Numbered from the stretch's first letter, positions 1-7,438 are shown. The stretch is DNA of 60,270 nt from Nocardia suismassiliense (GCF_900269665.1 NZ_LT985361.1:4884643-4944912), one strand, 5' to 3'. Notes: a model not told the origin generated them from the letters alone. Program-made: numbers and translations.

Positions 1-43
1 CTCATGCCGTCTCGCGGGGTCTGGGATGTGTGTATGAGACACG
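1..43. other. Probable sequencing-adapter remnant at the contig end
   Basis: Bases 9-42 align without gaps to the 34-base Illumina Nextera read-2 adapter, which ends in the 19-base transposase mosaic end; I count 27 identities in 34. The kinase protein on the minus strand matches its family up to the residues WYAER and loses all resemblance exactly where this segment begins. The simplest reading is an error-bearing adapter read left at an assembly end, not genomic DNA. The adapter sequence is recalled from general knowledge and was not searched. Confidence 0.7.
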
Positions 44-1088
44 GGCGCTCGGCGTACCACTGGGGCCAGGGGCCGGCGGAGAGGGTGTTGTCCAGTGGGA
101 GTTCGGCGATCCAGCCTGGCCAGGGTGCGCCGAACATCGACGGCGTATTCGCGTGCAGCGCTGCCAATTCGCGGCCGAAGCGGTCGGCGGTGTCGGGGGT
201 GGCGCCGTTGTCGTCGAGCCAGGGTAAGACGATCATTCGGTCGTCAGCGGCCAGTACTTCCGGCAGTAGCGCGACTTCCGGCAGCAGCGCACCGGTGGTC
301 TGCCCGACAGCGGTGTCGGCGTCGCGGCCGCCAGCTATCCCGCTGCCGGACTCCGCTCGGTCGTCAGCGGCCAGCACGTCTGGAAGTAGCGCACTCGTCC
401 GCTGTTCAAGAGCGCTATCTTCGCCGCGGTCCCCAGCCATCCCGCAGCCGGACTCCGCTCGGTCGTCAGCGGCCAGCACGTCTGGAAGTAGCGCACTCGT
501 CCGCTGTTCGACAGCGCTGTCTTCGCCGCGGTCCCCAGCTATCCTGCTGCCGGACTCCGCTTCGCCAGAGGACAACTCGGCGGCGAGATCCGCCCGAACT
601 CGGGATGGCCGATCTAGTCCGGGTTTGCTCGGCCGTGTTGGTGACGGGTGAACCTGGCCGGGCCGATTGCTGTCACCGAGCTCGAACCAGGCCGCGATCT
701 CCCGCGACCGCCGGCTTGCCCGCGCGGACCCAGCGACTGGCCCGCGCGGTTCTTCAGAATCCCAACCAGGCGGCTCAGGCACCTGTGTTGCGGGTTCCCC
801 GAATTCGGTGCCACCTGTCGGCCCGCGTGAATCAGCAGGCATCATCGGCTCGCGTGAATCGAGTCGCGCCGACGCGCGCAGTCCGCCGGCCGATCCGGTA
901 GCGAGCCAGCGCAGGCCGGCCGCTTCGGCGGCGAAGACAGTGGTCGGCTCGGCGGCAGCTTTCACGAAGACCTCGCGGCCGTCGGCGAGTGTGGCGCGGT
1001 GTGTTGTCCACTCGTGGCCGGCCCCGAGATCGGTGACGGCGCGGACGGGGATGCCGAGGAGTGCGCCGAGGTGGTCGGTGAGGGTCAT
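1..1088 (-). CDS. Fructosamine/ketosamine-3-kinase family protein, 3'-truncated, with internal repeats
   Basis: An open frame starts at an ATG overlapping the stop of the XRE gene (ATGA) and runs off the left edge. Family enzymes phosphorylate the sugar of glycated amines so that the adduct falls off. The N-lobe is recognisable (GAGHEWTTHRATLADGREVFVK, likely ATP-binding Lys43), and family blocks resume with MIVLPWLDD, FGRELAALH and FGAPWPGWIAELPLDN. Between them lie roughly 180 extra residues built largely from 34-residue units containing ALLPDVLAADDRAESG. The last unit merges into the canonical ALLPEVLAADDRMIVLPW, so the insert appears to have grown from the gene's own sequence. The frame stays open through the repeats. 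The C-terminal catalytic part is missing from the window, and the last 14 codons here are adapter-like. Confidence 0.75.
   Translation of the reverse strand, partial: MTLTDHLGALLGIPVRAVTDLGAGHEWTTHRATLADGREVFVKAAAEPTTVFAAEAAGLRWLATGSAGGLRASARLDSREPMMPADSRGPTGGTEFGEPATQVPEPPGWDSEEPRGPVAGSARASRRSREIAAWFELGDSNRPGQVHPSPTRPSKPGLDRPSRVRADLAAELSSGEAESGSRIAGDRGEDSAVEQRTSALLPDVLAADDRAESGCGMAGDRGEDSALEQRTSALLPDVLAADDRAESGSGIAGGRDADTAVGQTTGALLPEVALLPEVLAADDRMIVLPWLDDNGATPDTADRFGRELAALHANTPSMFGAPWPGWIAELPLDNTLSAGPWPQWYAERPCLIHTSQTPRDGM
244..560 (-). repeat. 102-bp in-frame tandem repeat inside the kinase gene
   Basis: The block ccggactccgct recurs at 346, 448 and 550, and tcgtcagcggccag at 361 and 463, giving a 102-bp (34-codon) period with close to three copies. 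The first copy also carries an 18-bp internal duplication (VALLPE repeated), which lengthens the 241-to-361 step to 120 bp. Both lengths are multiples of three, so the frame is kept. Confidence 0.9.
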
Positions 1089-1864
1089 GAGGCCTGCGCG
1101 GTGAGGCGCTTCATTGTGTCCTCGTCGGCGGGGAAGAACGATTCGATGGCGAGTTCGGCGACGGTGACGTTCATGGGCGTGCCGAAGACCGAGGTGATGC
1201 TGATGAAGGACAGTTCGTGACCATCGCGGAGCAGGCGCAACGGCACCACGGATTGGTCGGGGTCGGGCAGCGCCGGGTCGACTTCGCCGCCGGGGTAAGC
1301 ACGTAGCTCGTCGCGCAGTTCCACCAGTTCGGGCGAGCCGGTGACCTCGATCTGGCGGGTCAGGCGCGCGAACAGGTGGCCGCGCCATTCCGCGAGGTTG
1401 ACGATCTGGCCTGCCATACCGTCGGGGTGCAGGCTCAACCGCAGGGCGTTGATCGGCGGGGTCAGCAGCGCGGGGTCTATGCCGTCGAGCAGGAGTGTGA
1501 CACCGGCGTTGGCGTCGATCATGGTCCAGCTCTGGTCGATGGCCAGCGCCGGATACGGCTGGTGGCCGGTCAGGATTTGGCTCATCGCGCTGCGGACCGC
1601 GTCCATCGCAGGAGCATCGAGGGCGGGTTCGGCGTAGACGGGTGCGTAACCGGCGGCCAGCAGCAGCCGATTGCGTTCGCGCAGTGGGATTTCCAGGTGT
1701 TCGCTCAGGTGCACCAGCATGGCGCGGCTCGGTTTGGCGCGACCGGTCTCGATGAAACTCAGGTGCCGCGCCGAAGTGTCCGAGCGCCCGGCCAGCTCCA
1801 GCTGGCTCAGCCTGCGCTCCAGTCGCCAATGTCGCAGGAGGTCACCGGCCGTTTGTGTGTTCAC
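1085..1864 (-). CDS. XRE-family regulator with MmyB-like ligand domain
   Basis: This 259-residue protein has an N-terminal helix-turn-helix (about residues 8-62, including LSQLELAGRSDTSARHLSFIETGRAKPS) and a C-terminal PAS-like MmyB domain (about 95-250, including the YPALAIDQSWTMIDAN region and the FGTPMNVTVAELAIESFFPAD ending). Actinobacterial members usually repress a neighbouring enzyme gene, often a short-chain dehydrogenase. Here the partner is the fructosamine kinase homologue, whose start codon overlaps this stop codon, so the two should be co-translated. A perfect palindrome lies 33 bp upstream of the start and probably mediates autoregulation. The ligand is unknown. Confidence 0.88.
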   Translation of the reverse strand: MNTQTAGDLLRHWRLERRLSQLELAGRSDTSARHLSFIETGRAKPSRAMLVHLSEHLEIPLRERNRLLLAAGYAPVYAEPALDAPAMDAVRSAMSQILTGHQPYPALAIDQSWTMIDANAGVTLLLDGIDPALLTPPINALRLSLHPDGMAGQIVNLAEWRGHLFARLTRQIEVTGSPELVELRDELRAYPGGEVDPALPDPDQSVVPLRLLRDGHELSFISITSVFGTPMNVTVAELAIESFFPADEDTMKRLTAQAS

Positions 1865-1896
1865 TCCCCGATCCTACGAACCAGCAGGGGTCACGA

Positions 1897-1917
1897 CGAT
1901 TACCTGACAGGTAATCG
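1897..1917. promoter_or_regulatory. Palindromic operator upstream of the XRE gene
   Basis: CGATTACCTG-A-CAGGTAATCG is a perfect palindrome with 10-base arms around one central base. It sits between the XRE start and the 3' end of the oxidoreductase gene. Its position and symmetry suit a dimeric HTH repressor acting on the XRE-kinase operon. Confidence 0.6.
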
Positions 1918-1931
1918 ACGCACGCAGCAGA

Positions 1932-3515
1932 TCAGCGCACGGTGATCACCCGGTTGTGCCAGCCGGTGGAGCCGTCGGGGAAGGGCGGGGTGCGGCGGTC
2001 GGTTTGGGTGATGCCGTCGCGGTCGGTGGCCCGGACGCGCAGGGTGTGGGCGCCAGGAGTAGCGGTCCAGCGCCAGGTCCATTGGCGCCAGGTGTCGGTG
2101 GAGTATTCGTCGGCGAGGGTGGCCGGTTGCCATGGTTGGTCGTCGACCTGGACTTCGACGGCGTCGATGCCGCGGTGCTGCGCCCAGGCGACTCCGGCGA
2201 CGATGACATCGCCGGCAGGCACGGTGGCGAAGGCTGCGGGGACATCGATCCGTGCCGCGGTTTTGATGAGTGCTTGTGCGGCCCAACCGCGTTCGGTCCA
2301 GTAAGCCTTGTCGCGGTCGAACCGGGTGAGCTCGAGGTCGATGACCCACTTGGTGGCGGAGACGTATCCGTACAGGCCCGGCACGATCAGTCGCGCGGGG
2401 TAGCCATGCGCTATCGGCAGCGGTTCGCCGTTCATGCCGACCGCCAGTAGTGCGTCACGACCGTCGGTTACCGCGGAAACCGGTGTGCTCGCGGTGAATC
2501 CGTCGATACTGCGGGACAGCAGCATGTCGGCCTCGGGATGCACACCTGCCTCCGCGAGCAGATCCGCCAGCCGGTACCCCGTCCAAACAGCGGTGCCCGC
2601 CAGCTCGCCGCCGACTTCGTTGGATACGCAGGTCATCGTGATCGTCCGCTCGACCGCTACCCGTTGCCGCAACTCATCGAAGTCCAAATTCATTGGCCGA
2701 TCGACCATTCCGTGGATACGCAGCCGCCAGTCACCACTCGTCAGCGCAGGCAATTGCAAGGCGGTGTCGACGCGGTAGAAGCGATCGTTCGGCGTCACGA
2801 AGTCGGTCAGCCCTGGAACTGCCAGCCGCACACCGGATCCCAGAGGTGGAGCCGGAACCGCTCGCGGAACAATGAACCCGGCCCGGTCGGCCACCACATC
2901 CCGCAGCCGCGCACCTAACCATTGCCCGGCAACGGCCGCGCCCACGGCCACGGCTCCCACTCCCGCCGACAACAGGAGAAACCGACGTCGCGAAGCCGAC
3001 ATCGGCCCGTCGTCCACCGGTACAGCGGCTCTGTCCACTGGTTCATCCCCGCGCCCATGCGAGCCCCGTCCGATCAGCAAGCGCAGGACGACCACTCCCG
3101 CCGCGACGCCGACAACCGTCGGTAGCGCGAACCATACTGTCGCAGTAGGGCGTTGCAGTGCGGCTCCGAGGACGACACCGCCGAGCAGAACCAGCAGCAC
3201 GCTACCGACCGGGCGTCTTCGTTCCAGCACACCAAGGATCGCCGCGAAGACGACCATCACTCCGGCCATCGACAGGAAGAGGGCGAGTTTGTCGTTGCTG
3301 CCGAATCGGCGGATTGCCGCGTCCTTCAATGCATGTGGCGTATGGTCGACCACCGAGGCGCCCATCGCGTAGAACGGTGAGGCGGCGGGATCGATTAGTG
3401 CCGCGACCAGATGGCCGACACCTAAGACGGTGAGCGCGGCGAGCACTCCGGCCAGCGCTGCCGACGGTCTGTTGAGCGCGTGTTTCGGACGTGCTTGGTC
3501 CCCAGGCTGTTTCAT
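1932..3515 (-). CDS. Membrane-anchored sulfite-oxidase-family molybdopterin oxidoreductase
   Basis: The 527-residue protein begins with four hydrophobic segments (about 18-40, 78-96, 103-121 and 126-147). A twin-arginine-like stretch (SRRRFLLLSAGVGAVAVGAAVAG, 175-197) follows and leads into an extracytoplasmic catalytic domain. TMTCVSNEVGG supplies the expected Mo-ligating cysteine, Cys296, and the C-terminal ~110 residues form the Ig-like dimerisation domain. Family members carry out oxygen-atom transfer, and the true substrate is not readable here. The gene follows rskA by 49 bp on the same strand and has AGGAA before the ATG, so it probably belongs to the sigK-rskA transcript. That would place a periplasmic redox enzyme under a redox-sensing sigma factor. 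Confidence 0.85.
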   Translation of the reverse strand: MKQPGDQARPKHALNRPSAALAGVLAALTVLGVGHLVAALIDPAASPFYAMGASVVDHTPHALKDAAIRRFGSNDKLALFLSMAGVMVVFAAILGVLERRRPVGSVLLVLLGGVVLGAALQRPTATVWFALPTVVGVAAGVVVLRLLIGRGSHGRGDEPVDRAAVPVDDGPMSASRRRFLLLSAGVGAVAVGAAVAGQWLGARLRDVVADRAGFIVPRAVPAPPLGSGVRLAVPGLTDFVTPNDRFYRVDTALQLPALTSGDWRLRIHGMVDRPMNLDFDELRQRVAVERTITMTCVSNEVGGELAGTAVWTGYRLADLLAEAGVHPEADMLLSRSIDGFTASTPVSAVTDGRDALLAVGMNGEPLPIAHGYPARLIVPGLYGYVSATKWVIDLELTRFDRDKAYWTERGWAAQALIKTAARIDVPAAFATVPAGDVIVAGVAWAQHRGIDAVEVQVDDQPWQPATLADEYSTDTWRQWTWRWTATPGAHTLRVRATDRDGITQTDRRTPPFPDGSTGWHNRVITVR

Positions 3516-3564
3516 CGCAGGTTCCTGTTGTTCGTGGGAAGCTGCGACTCGCGTGGCAGCTCGG

Positions 3565-4578
3565 TCAGGCGAGATTCACGCTCGCGATCGTGTCTCCGGT
3601 CGGCGTCGGGGAACCGGTGGACGGCTCGACTGTGACGGCCAAGGTGTCGACCGGGTCGAAGCGGGTCACCAAAGCGGGACCGGTGGAAGGCAATTCGGTC
3701 AGCACAGTGGCCGATTGTGCCTTTCCACCCAGTGGCACCAACCAGACCTGATAGGACCGGCCTGGCGACGGTGCCGATACGGACTCGAAAGACACTGTGG
3801 CAGCAGCAATTCGAGCCGAGGTACGGACGGTGAGGGTGCCGCCGCCCGCGACGGGGACCGACTTCACCGTGACGTCGGGTTGCTCGAGCACCAGCTGCGC
3901 GGTCAACCCGGGCGAGCCCGGATCGCCGGCTCGGTTCACCAGCACGCCCACCCCAGCACCGATCGCCACAATCACCGCGACCGCCGCCGCCAGCCAGCGC
4001 AGCCGCTGGAACCGTTTGTGGTTCGCAGCCGCTTCCTCGGCCTGGTGGAAGCCGTTGCGGCCGCTGCCCGAATCACCGGGATTGCCCCGACGGAATGGAT
4101 TGCGCGCCGTGCCCGGCGGATCAGTCGCCGCATCGCTCGAGTGAAATCCATTGCCGCTAGCGTCTCGTCCAACTATTTGGTCATCGACCTGGGGCAATCG
4201 GCGAGGCCCTTCCCCCGGCATCCCGGCTGCCTCGCCGGACCACGGCAATCGGTCACCACCCGGATCTGATGCACCAGTTGCCTCTCCAGAACGCTGAAAA
4301 CCATCGCGGCGCTCGCCCGGCGCACCAGCCGCTTCATCCAACGCCCGCAGCAACGTCGTTTCCAACTCCGCCGGCGGCGCCGTCGCATCGAGCACCGTCA
4401 GCGCCGCCAATGTTTCCCGCACCCCGAAAACGATGGCGGCAAACGCATCCACGGTAACCGGGTCGGCTTCGCGAAGCCGATGCTCGATACTGCGCCGCTC
4501 GAGCTCGGCAACCGCGTCCATCGCATACGGATAAGCCAGGTCGAGCAGGTCGCTCCCGCGCTGCCCGTTCTCGCTCAT
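3565..4578 (-). CDS. rskA: Anti-sigma-K factor RskA-like
   Basis: From the chosen ATG the protein is 337 residues and begins like RskA homologues (MSENGQRGSDLLDLAYPYAMDAV). The N-terminal anti-sigma domain spans about residues 1-85. A long Gly/Pro/Asp-rich linker (about 85-195) follows, then one transmembrane helix (RLRWLAAAVAVIVAIGAGVGVLV), then an extracytoplasmic RskA domain with RSYQVWLVPLGG. RskA holds SigK inactive at the membrane and is destroyed by regulated proteolysis. The linker is unusually long and contains loosely repeated GFHSSD/NGFHQAEE motifs. An in-frame GTG at 4644 lies directly on the Shine-Dalgarno and is less likely. The start overlaps the stop of a 19-codon ORF. Confidence 0.88.
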   Translation of the reverse strand: MSENGQRGSDLLDLAYPYAMDAVAELERRSIEHRLREADPVTVDAFAAIVFGVRETLAALTVLDATAPPAELETTLLRALDEAAGAPGERRDGFQRSGEATGASDPGGDRLPWSGEAAGMPGEGPRRLPQVDDQIVGRDASGNGFHSSDAATDPPGTARNPFRRGNPGDSGSGRNGFHQAEEAAANHKRFQRLRWLAAAVAVIVAIGAGVGVLVNRAGDPGSPGLTAQLVLEQPDVTVKSVPVAGGGTLTVRTSARIAAATVSFESVSAPSPGRSYQVWLVPLGGKAQSATVLTELPSTGPALVTRFDPVDTLAVTVEPSTGSPTPTGDTIASVNLA

Positions 4579-4634
4579 GTGCGCACCACGTAGCCGGAAG
4601 GACCGCGCCGGGCCAGGATTCGCTGCCTGCTCAT
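4575..4634 (-). CDS. 19-residue coupling ORF between sigK and rskA
   Basis: MSRQRILARRGPSGYVVRT begins at an ATG that overlaps the sigK stop (ATGA). Its own TGA overlaps the rskA ATG, again as ATGA. AGGAGG inside the last sigK codons lies 9 nt before this ATG, an ideal distance, whereas rskA has no good site of its own. The arrangement suggests that ribosomes finishing sigK reinitiate here and pass on to rskA, fixing the ratio of sigma to anti-sigma. The peptide is basic (five Arg) and may have no function beyond coupling. Confidence 0.5.
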   Translation of the reverse strand: MSRQRILARRGPSGYVVRT

Positions 4635-5296
4635 GCGGTCTCACCTCCTGTCAAACAGTCCTCGAGCCGTTTCAAACCGTCCCGGATCCGGCTCTTGATC
4701 GTCGGCAGCGGGACTTCGAGATGGTCGGCGACCTCGCTGTAGGTGCGGCCGCTGTAGTAGGCCAGCGCGACGGCTTCGCGCTGGATCGCGGTCAACGTGT
4801 CCAGGCAGTCGAGCACCGACTGTTCGTCGAGCAGCTGCCCGACCTCCTCTGCGACGACATCGTGGTCGCGGCCGAGATTCGCTTGCCCGTAGACGACGTC
4901 GCGGGTGGCGGCGGATTGCTCGCGGCGCACCCGGTCCACCGCCCGCCGATGGGCCAGCATCATCAGCCAGCCCATCGGACTGGACAGCTTCCGGTCGTAC
5001 CCCGTCGCCAGCGACCACGCCTGCAGATACACCTCCTGGGTGATCTCCTCGGCCGCGGCGTGACTACGCAGGATGCGCAGCGCCAAGCCGAAGACGCGGT
5101 GGCTGGTCGCGCGGTAGAACTCGGTGAAGGCGTCGCGATCGCCGGTCGCGATCGCATCGAGCAGCTCGATCAGCCGCCGCGTCCGCGCCGCCTCCTCCGG
5201 ATCCTCCCTGGCCGGGCACGACGGTGTCACCGGTGGCCCGCCCGCGCCGGTGTTGCGGCGCAGGCGGATCGCGGTGAGCTTCGGTTCATTCGGCAT
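4631..5296 (-). CDS. sigK: ECF sigma factor SigK
   Basis: This is a 221-residue ECF sigma factor. Region 2 (about 45-110) contains FTEFYRATSHRVFGLALRIL, EEITQEVYLQAW and the PMGWLMMLAHRRAVDRVR segment. Region 4 (about 160-215) has LTAIQREAVALAYYSGRTYSEVADHLEVPLPTIKSRIRDGLKRL. Adjacency to an RskA-type anti-sigma gene and an MPT70/83-like fasciclin gene supports SigK, which in mycobacteria drives exactly such secreted antigens. The ATG is preferred over the GTG two codons upstream because AGAGG sits 5 nt before it. Confidence 0.88.
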   Translation of the reverse strand: MPNEPKLTAIRLRRNTGAGGPPVTPSCPAREDPEEAARTRRLIELLDAIATGDRDAFTEFYRATSHRVFGLALRILRSHAAAEEITQEVYLQAWSLATGYDRKLSSPMGWLMMLAHRRAVDRVRREQSAATRDVVYGQANLGRDHDVVAEEVGQLLDEQSVLDCLDTLTAIQREAVALAYYSGRTYSEVADHLEVPLPTIKSRIRDGLKRLEDCLTGGETA

Positions 5297-5410
5297 GGTC
5301 ACCTCTGCATCGATCGATGGCGGGGGCGAACAGGGAATGGATCTGCGGCAGCAACACGTCGAGCTCGACTCCTGATTGGGAGGGACCCTTGCGAACAGTG
5401 CGTAGCGAGG

Positions 5411-6046
5411 CTACGCGGCGGGCGGCATCAGCACGGTGTCGATCATGTATACCGTCGCATTTGCCGTCTTCACGCCGCCGCAGATCACCGAGGCGTCGCC
5501 GACTTTGATGTCGTCACCGGTGCGGGTGACGGTCACGTTCGCGCCCTCGACCGTCTTGTGGGTGCCCGCGATCTTGTCCGGCGCGACCTGGCCCGGCACC
5601 ACGTGATAGGTGAGAATCTTGGTCAGCGTGGCCGAGTCCGTCTTCAGCGAATTCACTGTCGCCGGGTCGATTTTGGCGAATGCCGCGTCGACCGGGGCGA
5701 ACACGGTGAACTGGCCGCCGTTGAGGGTGTCGACCAGATTCACCTGCGGGTTGAGCTGACCGGATACCGCGGCGACCAACGTCGTCAGCAGCGGATTGTG
5801 GGAGGCCGCGGTGGCGACCGGATCCTGGGCCATGCCGCTGACCGAACCGGCGCCGGTCGGCACCTGCTGAGCGTAGGTCTTGCAGCCCGCGCCGACCAGA
5901 TCGCCGGACGCGCTGGTCGACATGGTCGGCGCGGCGGTGGTCGAGGGTGTCGCGGTGTCGGCGGCCTTGTCGCTCGAACAGGCCGAGGCACCCACCACCG
6001 AGGTCAGCAGCATCGCCGCCACGACCGAACGTCGCATTGCAGTCAT
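5411..6046 (-). CDS. Fasciclin-domain lipoprotein, MPT70/MPT83-like
   Basis: The 211-residue protein has a signal peptide ending in a lipobox-like GASAC and a short Thr/Ala/Ser-rich spacer. A FAS1 domain follows (about 75-210) with QFTVFAPVDAAFAKI, LTKILTYHVVPGQVAPDKI and the closing VYMIDTVLMPP. Known relatives are MPT83 (lipoprotein) and MPT70 (secreted), the main SigK targets in the tuberculosis complex. The gene lies just upstream of sigK on the same strand, with a candidate SigK promoter 58 bp before its start. A role in adhesion or cell-surface interaction is inferred from the family. Confidence 0.9.
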   Translation of the reverse strand: MTAMRRSVVAAMLLTSVVGASACSSDKAADTATPSTTAAPTMSTSASGDLVGAGCKTYAQQVPTGAGSVSGMAQDPVATAASHNPLLTTLVAAVSGQLNPQVNLVDTLNGGQFTVFAPVDAAFAKIDPATVNSLKTDSATLTKILTYHVVPGQVAPDKIAGTHKTVEGANVTVTRTGDDIKVGDASVICGGVKTANATVYMIDTVLMPPAA

Positions 6047-6103
6047 CGTGTTTTCGCTTCCGTCGAGACGGCTCGTAGCCGTGCTGGGAGTGGACGGAAC
6101 GGA

Positions 6104-6130
6104 ATTCGCCTGGGTCGGTGACCCGGATGG
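6104..6130 (-). promoter_or_regulatory. Candidate SigK promoter of the fasciclin gene
   Basis: In gene direction CCATCC is followed after 15 nt by GCGAAT. The published mycobacterial SigK consensus is CCATCC, 16-17 nt, CCGAAT, so the -35 is perfect, the -10 has one change and the spacer is slightly short. No equally good match stands before sigK itself. Confidence 0.5.
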
Positions 6131-6155
6131 GTCGGATCTCCCGCCGGTTTTTCAG

Positions 6156-6350
6156 CTAACGGTCGGCGCGCGGGTCGAGGACCATCGAACCGTCCTGGAC
6201 GAGGGTGCTGCGGGCGCGCCGACGGACCCGGCAGGTGTCCACCGAACAGTCCAGATGGATCTGCATCGCCCGGTGAGCGCGCGCGGCCGACATCGGGCCC
6301 GGATCGATCCGGCACTCAGCGATACCCGCATCCATTGCAACCGTCTGCAT
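6156..6350 (-). CDS. Conserved-looking small basic protein (64 aa)
   Basis: AAAGGAG stands 6 nt before the ATG, an excellent ribosome site, so this short frame is very likely translated. The product contains the block AHRAMQIHLDCSVDTCRVRRRARSTL, with two cysteines and a dense Arg cluster. It reads like a small actinobacterial hypothetical family whose function I do not know. There is no signal peptide or membrane segment. It lies upstream of the fasciclin gene on the same strand with about 110 bp between them. Confidence 0.7.
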   Translation of the reverse strand: MQTVAMDAGIAECRIDPGPMSAARAHRAMQIHLDCSVDTCRVRRRARSTLVQDGSMVLDPRADR

Positions 6351-6431
6351 CTGTTTCTCCTTTCGCCGGGGCGCTCGCCGTTCGCCGGCAGCGCACATCG
6401 ATCAGTTCCTCACCGAGTACTTCGTTCTGCT

Positions 6432-6456
6432 GCCAGCAAAGGACTGGCTAGTTTTT
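6432..6456 (+). terminator. Small hairpin with T-run
   Basis: GCCAG and CTGGC form a 5-bp stem with a 7-base loop, and TA plus GTTTTT follow on the plus strand. This is the shape of a weak intrinsic terminator in the divergent gap before the thioesterase. It could limit read-through or act as a leader element. Confidence 0.3.
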
Positions 6457-6528
6457 GAGCGAGGCGTTGAGGCCGTGAAGATCGGGTGCGCGCTCGCCCA
6501 TGTCGCGTTCGACAGGCAGGATCGTGGG

Positions 6529-7332
6529 ATGACTACTACGGCGGGTTTCGTATTCGACCGCGATACGACCAGCGAACCGGTTGGGGAGCACGAGTTCGGG
6601 CTGACGTTGTCGGACCGGTGGACCACCTTCATCGGCACTTCGAATGGAGGGTATCTGCTTGCCAGCTGTTTGCAGGCACTGCGACGCGAGTTGCCGCAGC
6701 CTGATTTGCTGTCTGCGTCAGCACATTTCCTGCGCCCCGGCAGTCCCGGGCCCGCGCGCATCAGCACCGAGATCGCCCGGGTCGGGCGGCGCACCGCGAC
6801 CGGGCAGGCCACGCTGCTGCGCGACGATCGCGAAATCCTGCGTGTACTGGCCACTTTCACCGACCTGGCGGCAGCGGACGGGCCGACGCTCGTCCGCGGC
6901 GAGCCACCCGTGTTGCCGCCGCCGGAGCAGTGCTTCGACCCCGCCGACAGTTATCCGAGCCAGCCGCCGTCGCTCTTCGAACGGGTCGAGTTCCGCATGC
7001 CGGAGGTACCGGGGTTCTGGCGTGGCGAGCCCGGCGGCACCACTTCCGCCGAGTTCTGGATGCGGATGTCCGATGGTCGTGACGCCGATCCGATCGCCCT
7101 CGCGTGCCTGGTCGATGCCGCCGCGCCGATCGTCTTCGACCTCGGGGTCGCCGGGTCGGCCACGATCGAACTGACCGTTCATATCCGCAAACGTCCCGCA
7201 CCCGGTTGGCTGGCGTGTCGGGTGTCCACCAACTATCTGATGGACGGATTCCACGAGGAGGACTTCGAGATCTGGGACAGCACAGGGGTGCTGGTTGCTC
7301 AATCGCGGCAGCTGGCGATCGTTTCGACGTAA
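6529..7332 (+). CDS. Acyl-CoA thioesterase-like double-hotdog protein
   Basis: The 267-residue protein has the tandem hotdog layout of the TesB/acyl-CoA thioesterase II group. The N-terminal hotdog contains WTTFIGTSNGGYLLASCLQALRREL followed by ASAHFLRPGSPGPARI. The C-terminal hotdog contains DPIALACLVDAAAPIVFDLG and the closing FEIWDSTGVLVAQSRQLAIV. Such enzymes hydrolyse acyl-CoA esters. The start MTTTAGFVFDRD fits the family better than the ATG 18 codons upstream. It stands alone on the plus strand immediately before the flavin monooxygenase locus and may serve the same catabolic pathway (inference). Confidence 0.8.
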   Translation: MTTTAGFVFDRDTTSEPVGEHEFGLTLSDRWTTFIGTSNGGYLLASCLQALRRELPQPDLLSASAHFLRPGSPGPARISTEIARVGRRTATGQATLLRDDREILRVLATFTDLAAADGPTLVRGEPPVLPPPEQCFDPADSYPSQPPSLFERVEFRMPEVPGFWRGEPGGTTSAEFWMRMSDGRDADPIALACLVDAAAPIVFDLGVAGSATIELTVHIRKRPAPGWLACRVSTNYLMDGFHEEDFEIWDSTGVLVAQSRQLAIVST

Positions 7333-7364
7333 GCCCGTACCCAACCCTGCGCCTTGACCGCTTA

Positions 7365-7378
7365 TGAAACACGTTCTA
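7365..7378. promoter_or_regulatory. KstR-like box upstream of the LLM oxidoreductase
   Basis: TGAAACACGTTCTA fits the KstR consensus TNNAACNNGTTNNA exactly; its reverse complement TAGAACGTGTTTCA is close to the classic site. KstR is the TetR repressor of steroid catabolism in mycobacteria and rhodococci. The box is 60 bp before the TTG start and 12 bp before an element shared with the divergent promoter at 9325. Confidence 0.5.
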
Positions 7379-7390
7379 TCTTTGGGTGGC

Positions 7391-7420
7391 TATTTCGAAT
7401 CCACTGTCGAATAATCGACA
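7391..7420. promoter_or_regulatory. Shared TCGAATCC operator-like element, copy 1
   Basis: TATTTCGAATCC, four unmatched bases, then TCGAATAATCGACA. The same order of elements occurs at 9325-9355, at the same distance from a KstR-like box. The TCGAAT half-sites are repeated, which suggests a second dimeric regulator. The IclR protein encoded between the two copies is the obvious candidate. Confidence 0.5.
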
Positions 7421-7438
7421 TCCAGCGAAGGGTCTGCC

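Noticed and set aside
4..651. Plus-strand frame of 215 codons rich in SSAASTSGSSAL repeats
   Set aside because: It is the antisense shadow of the repeat in the fructosamine kinase gene, has no ribosome site and begins inside the adapter-like sequence.
4577..6121. Plus-strand 514-codon frame across sigK and the fasciclin gene
   Set aside because: It covers two well-supported minus-strand genes and the promoter between them.
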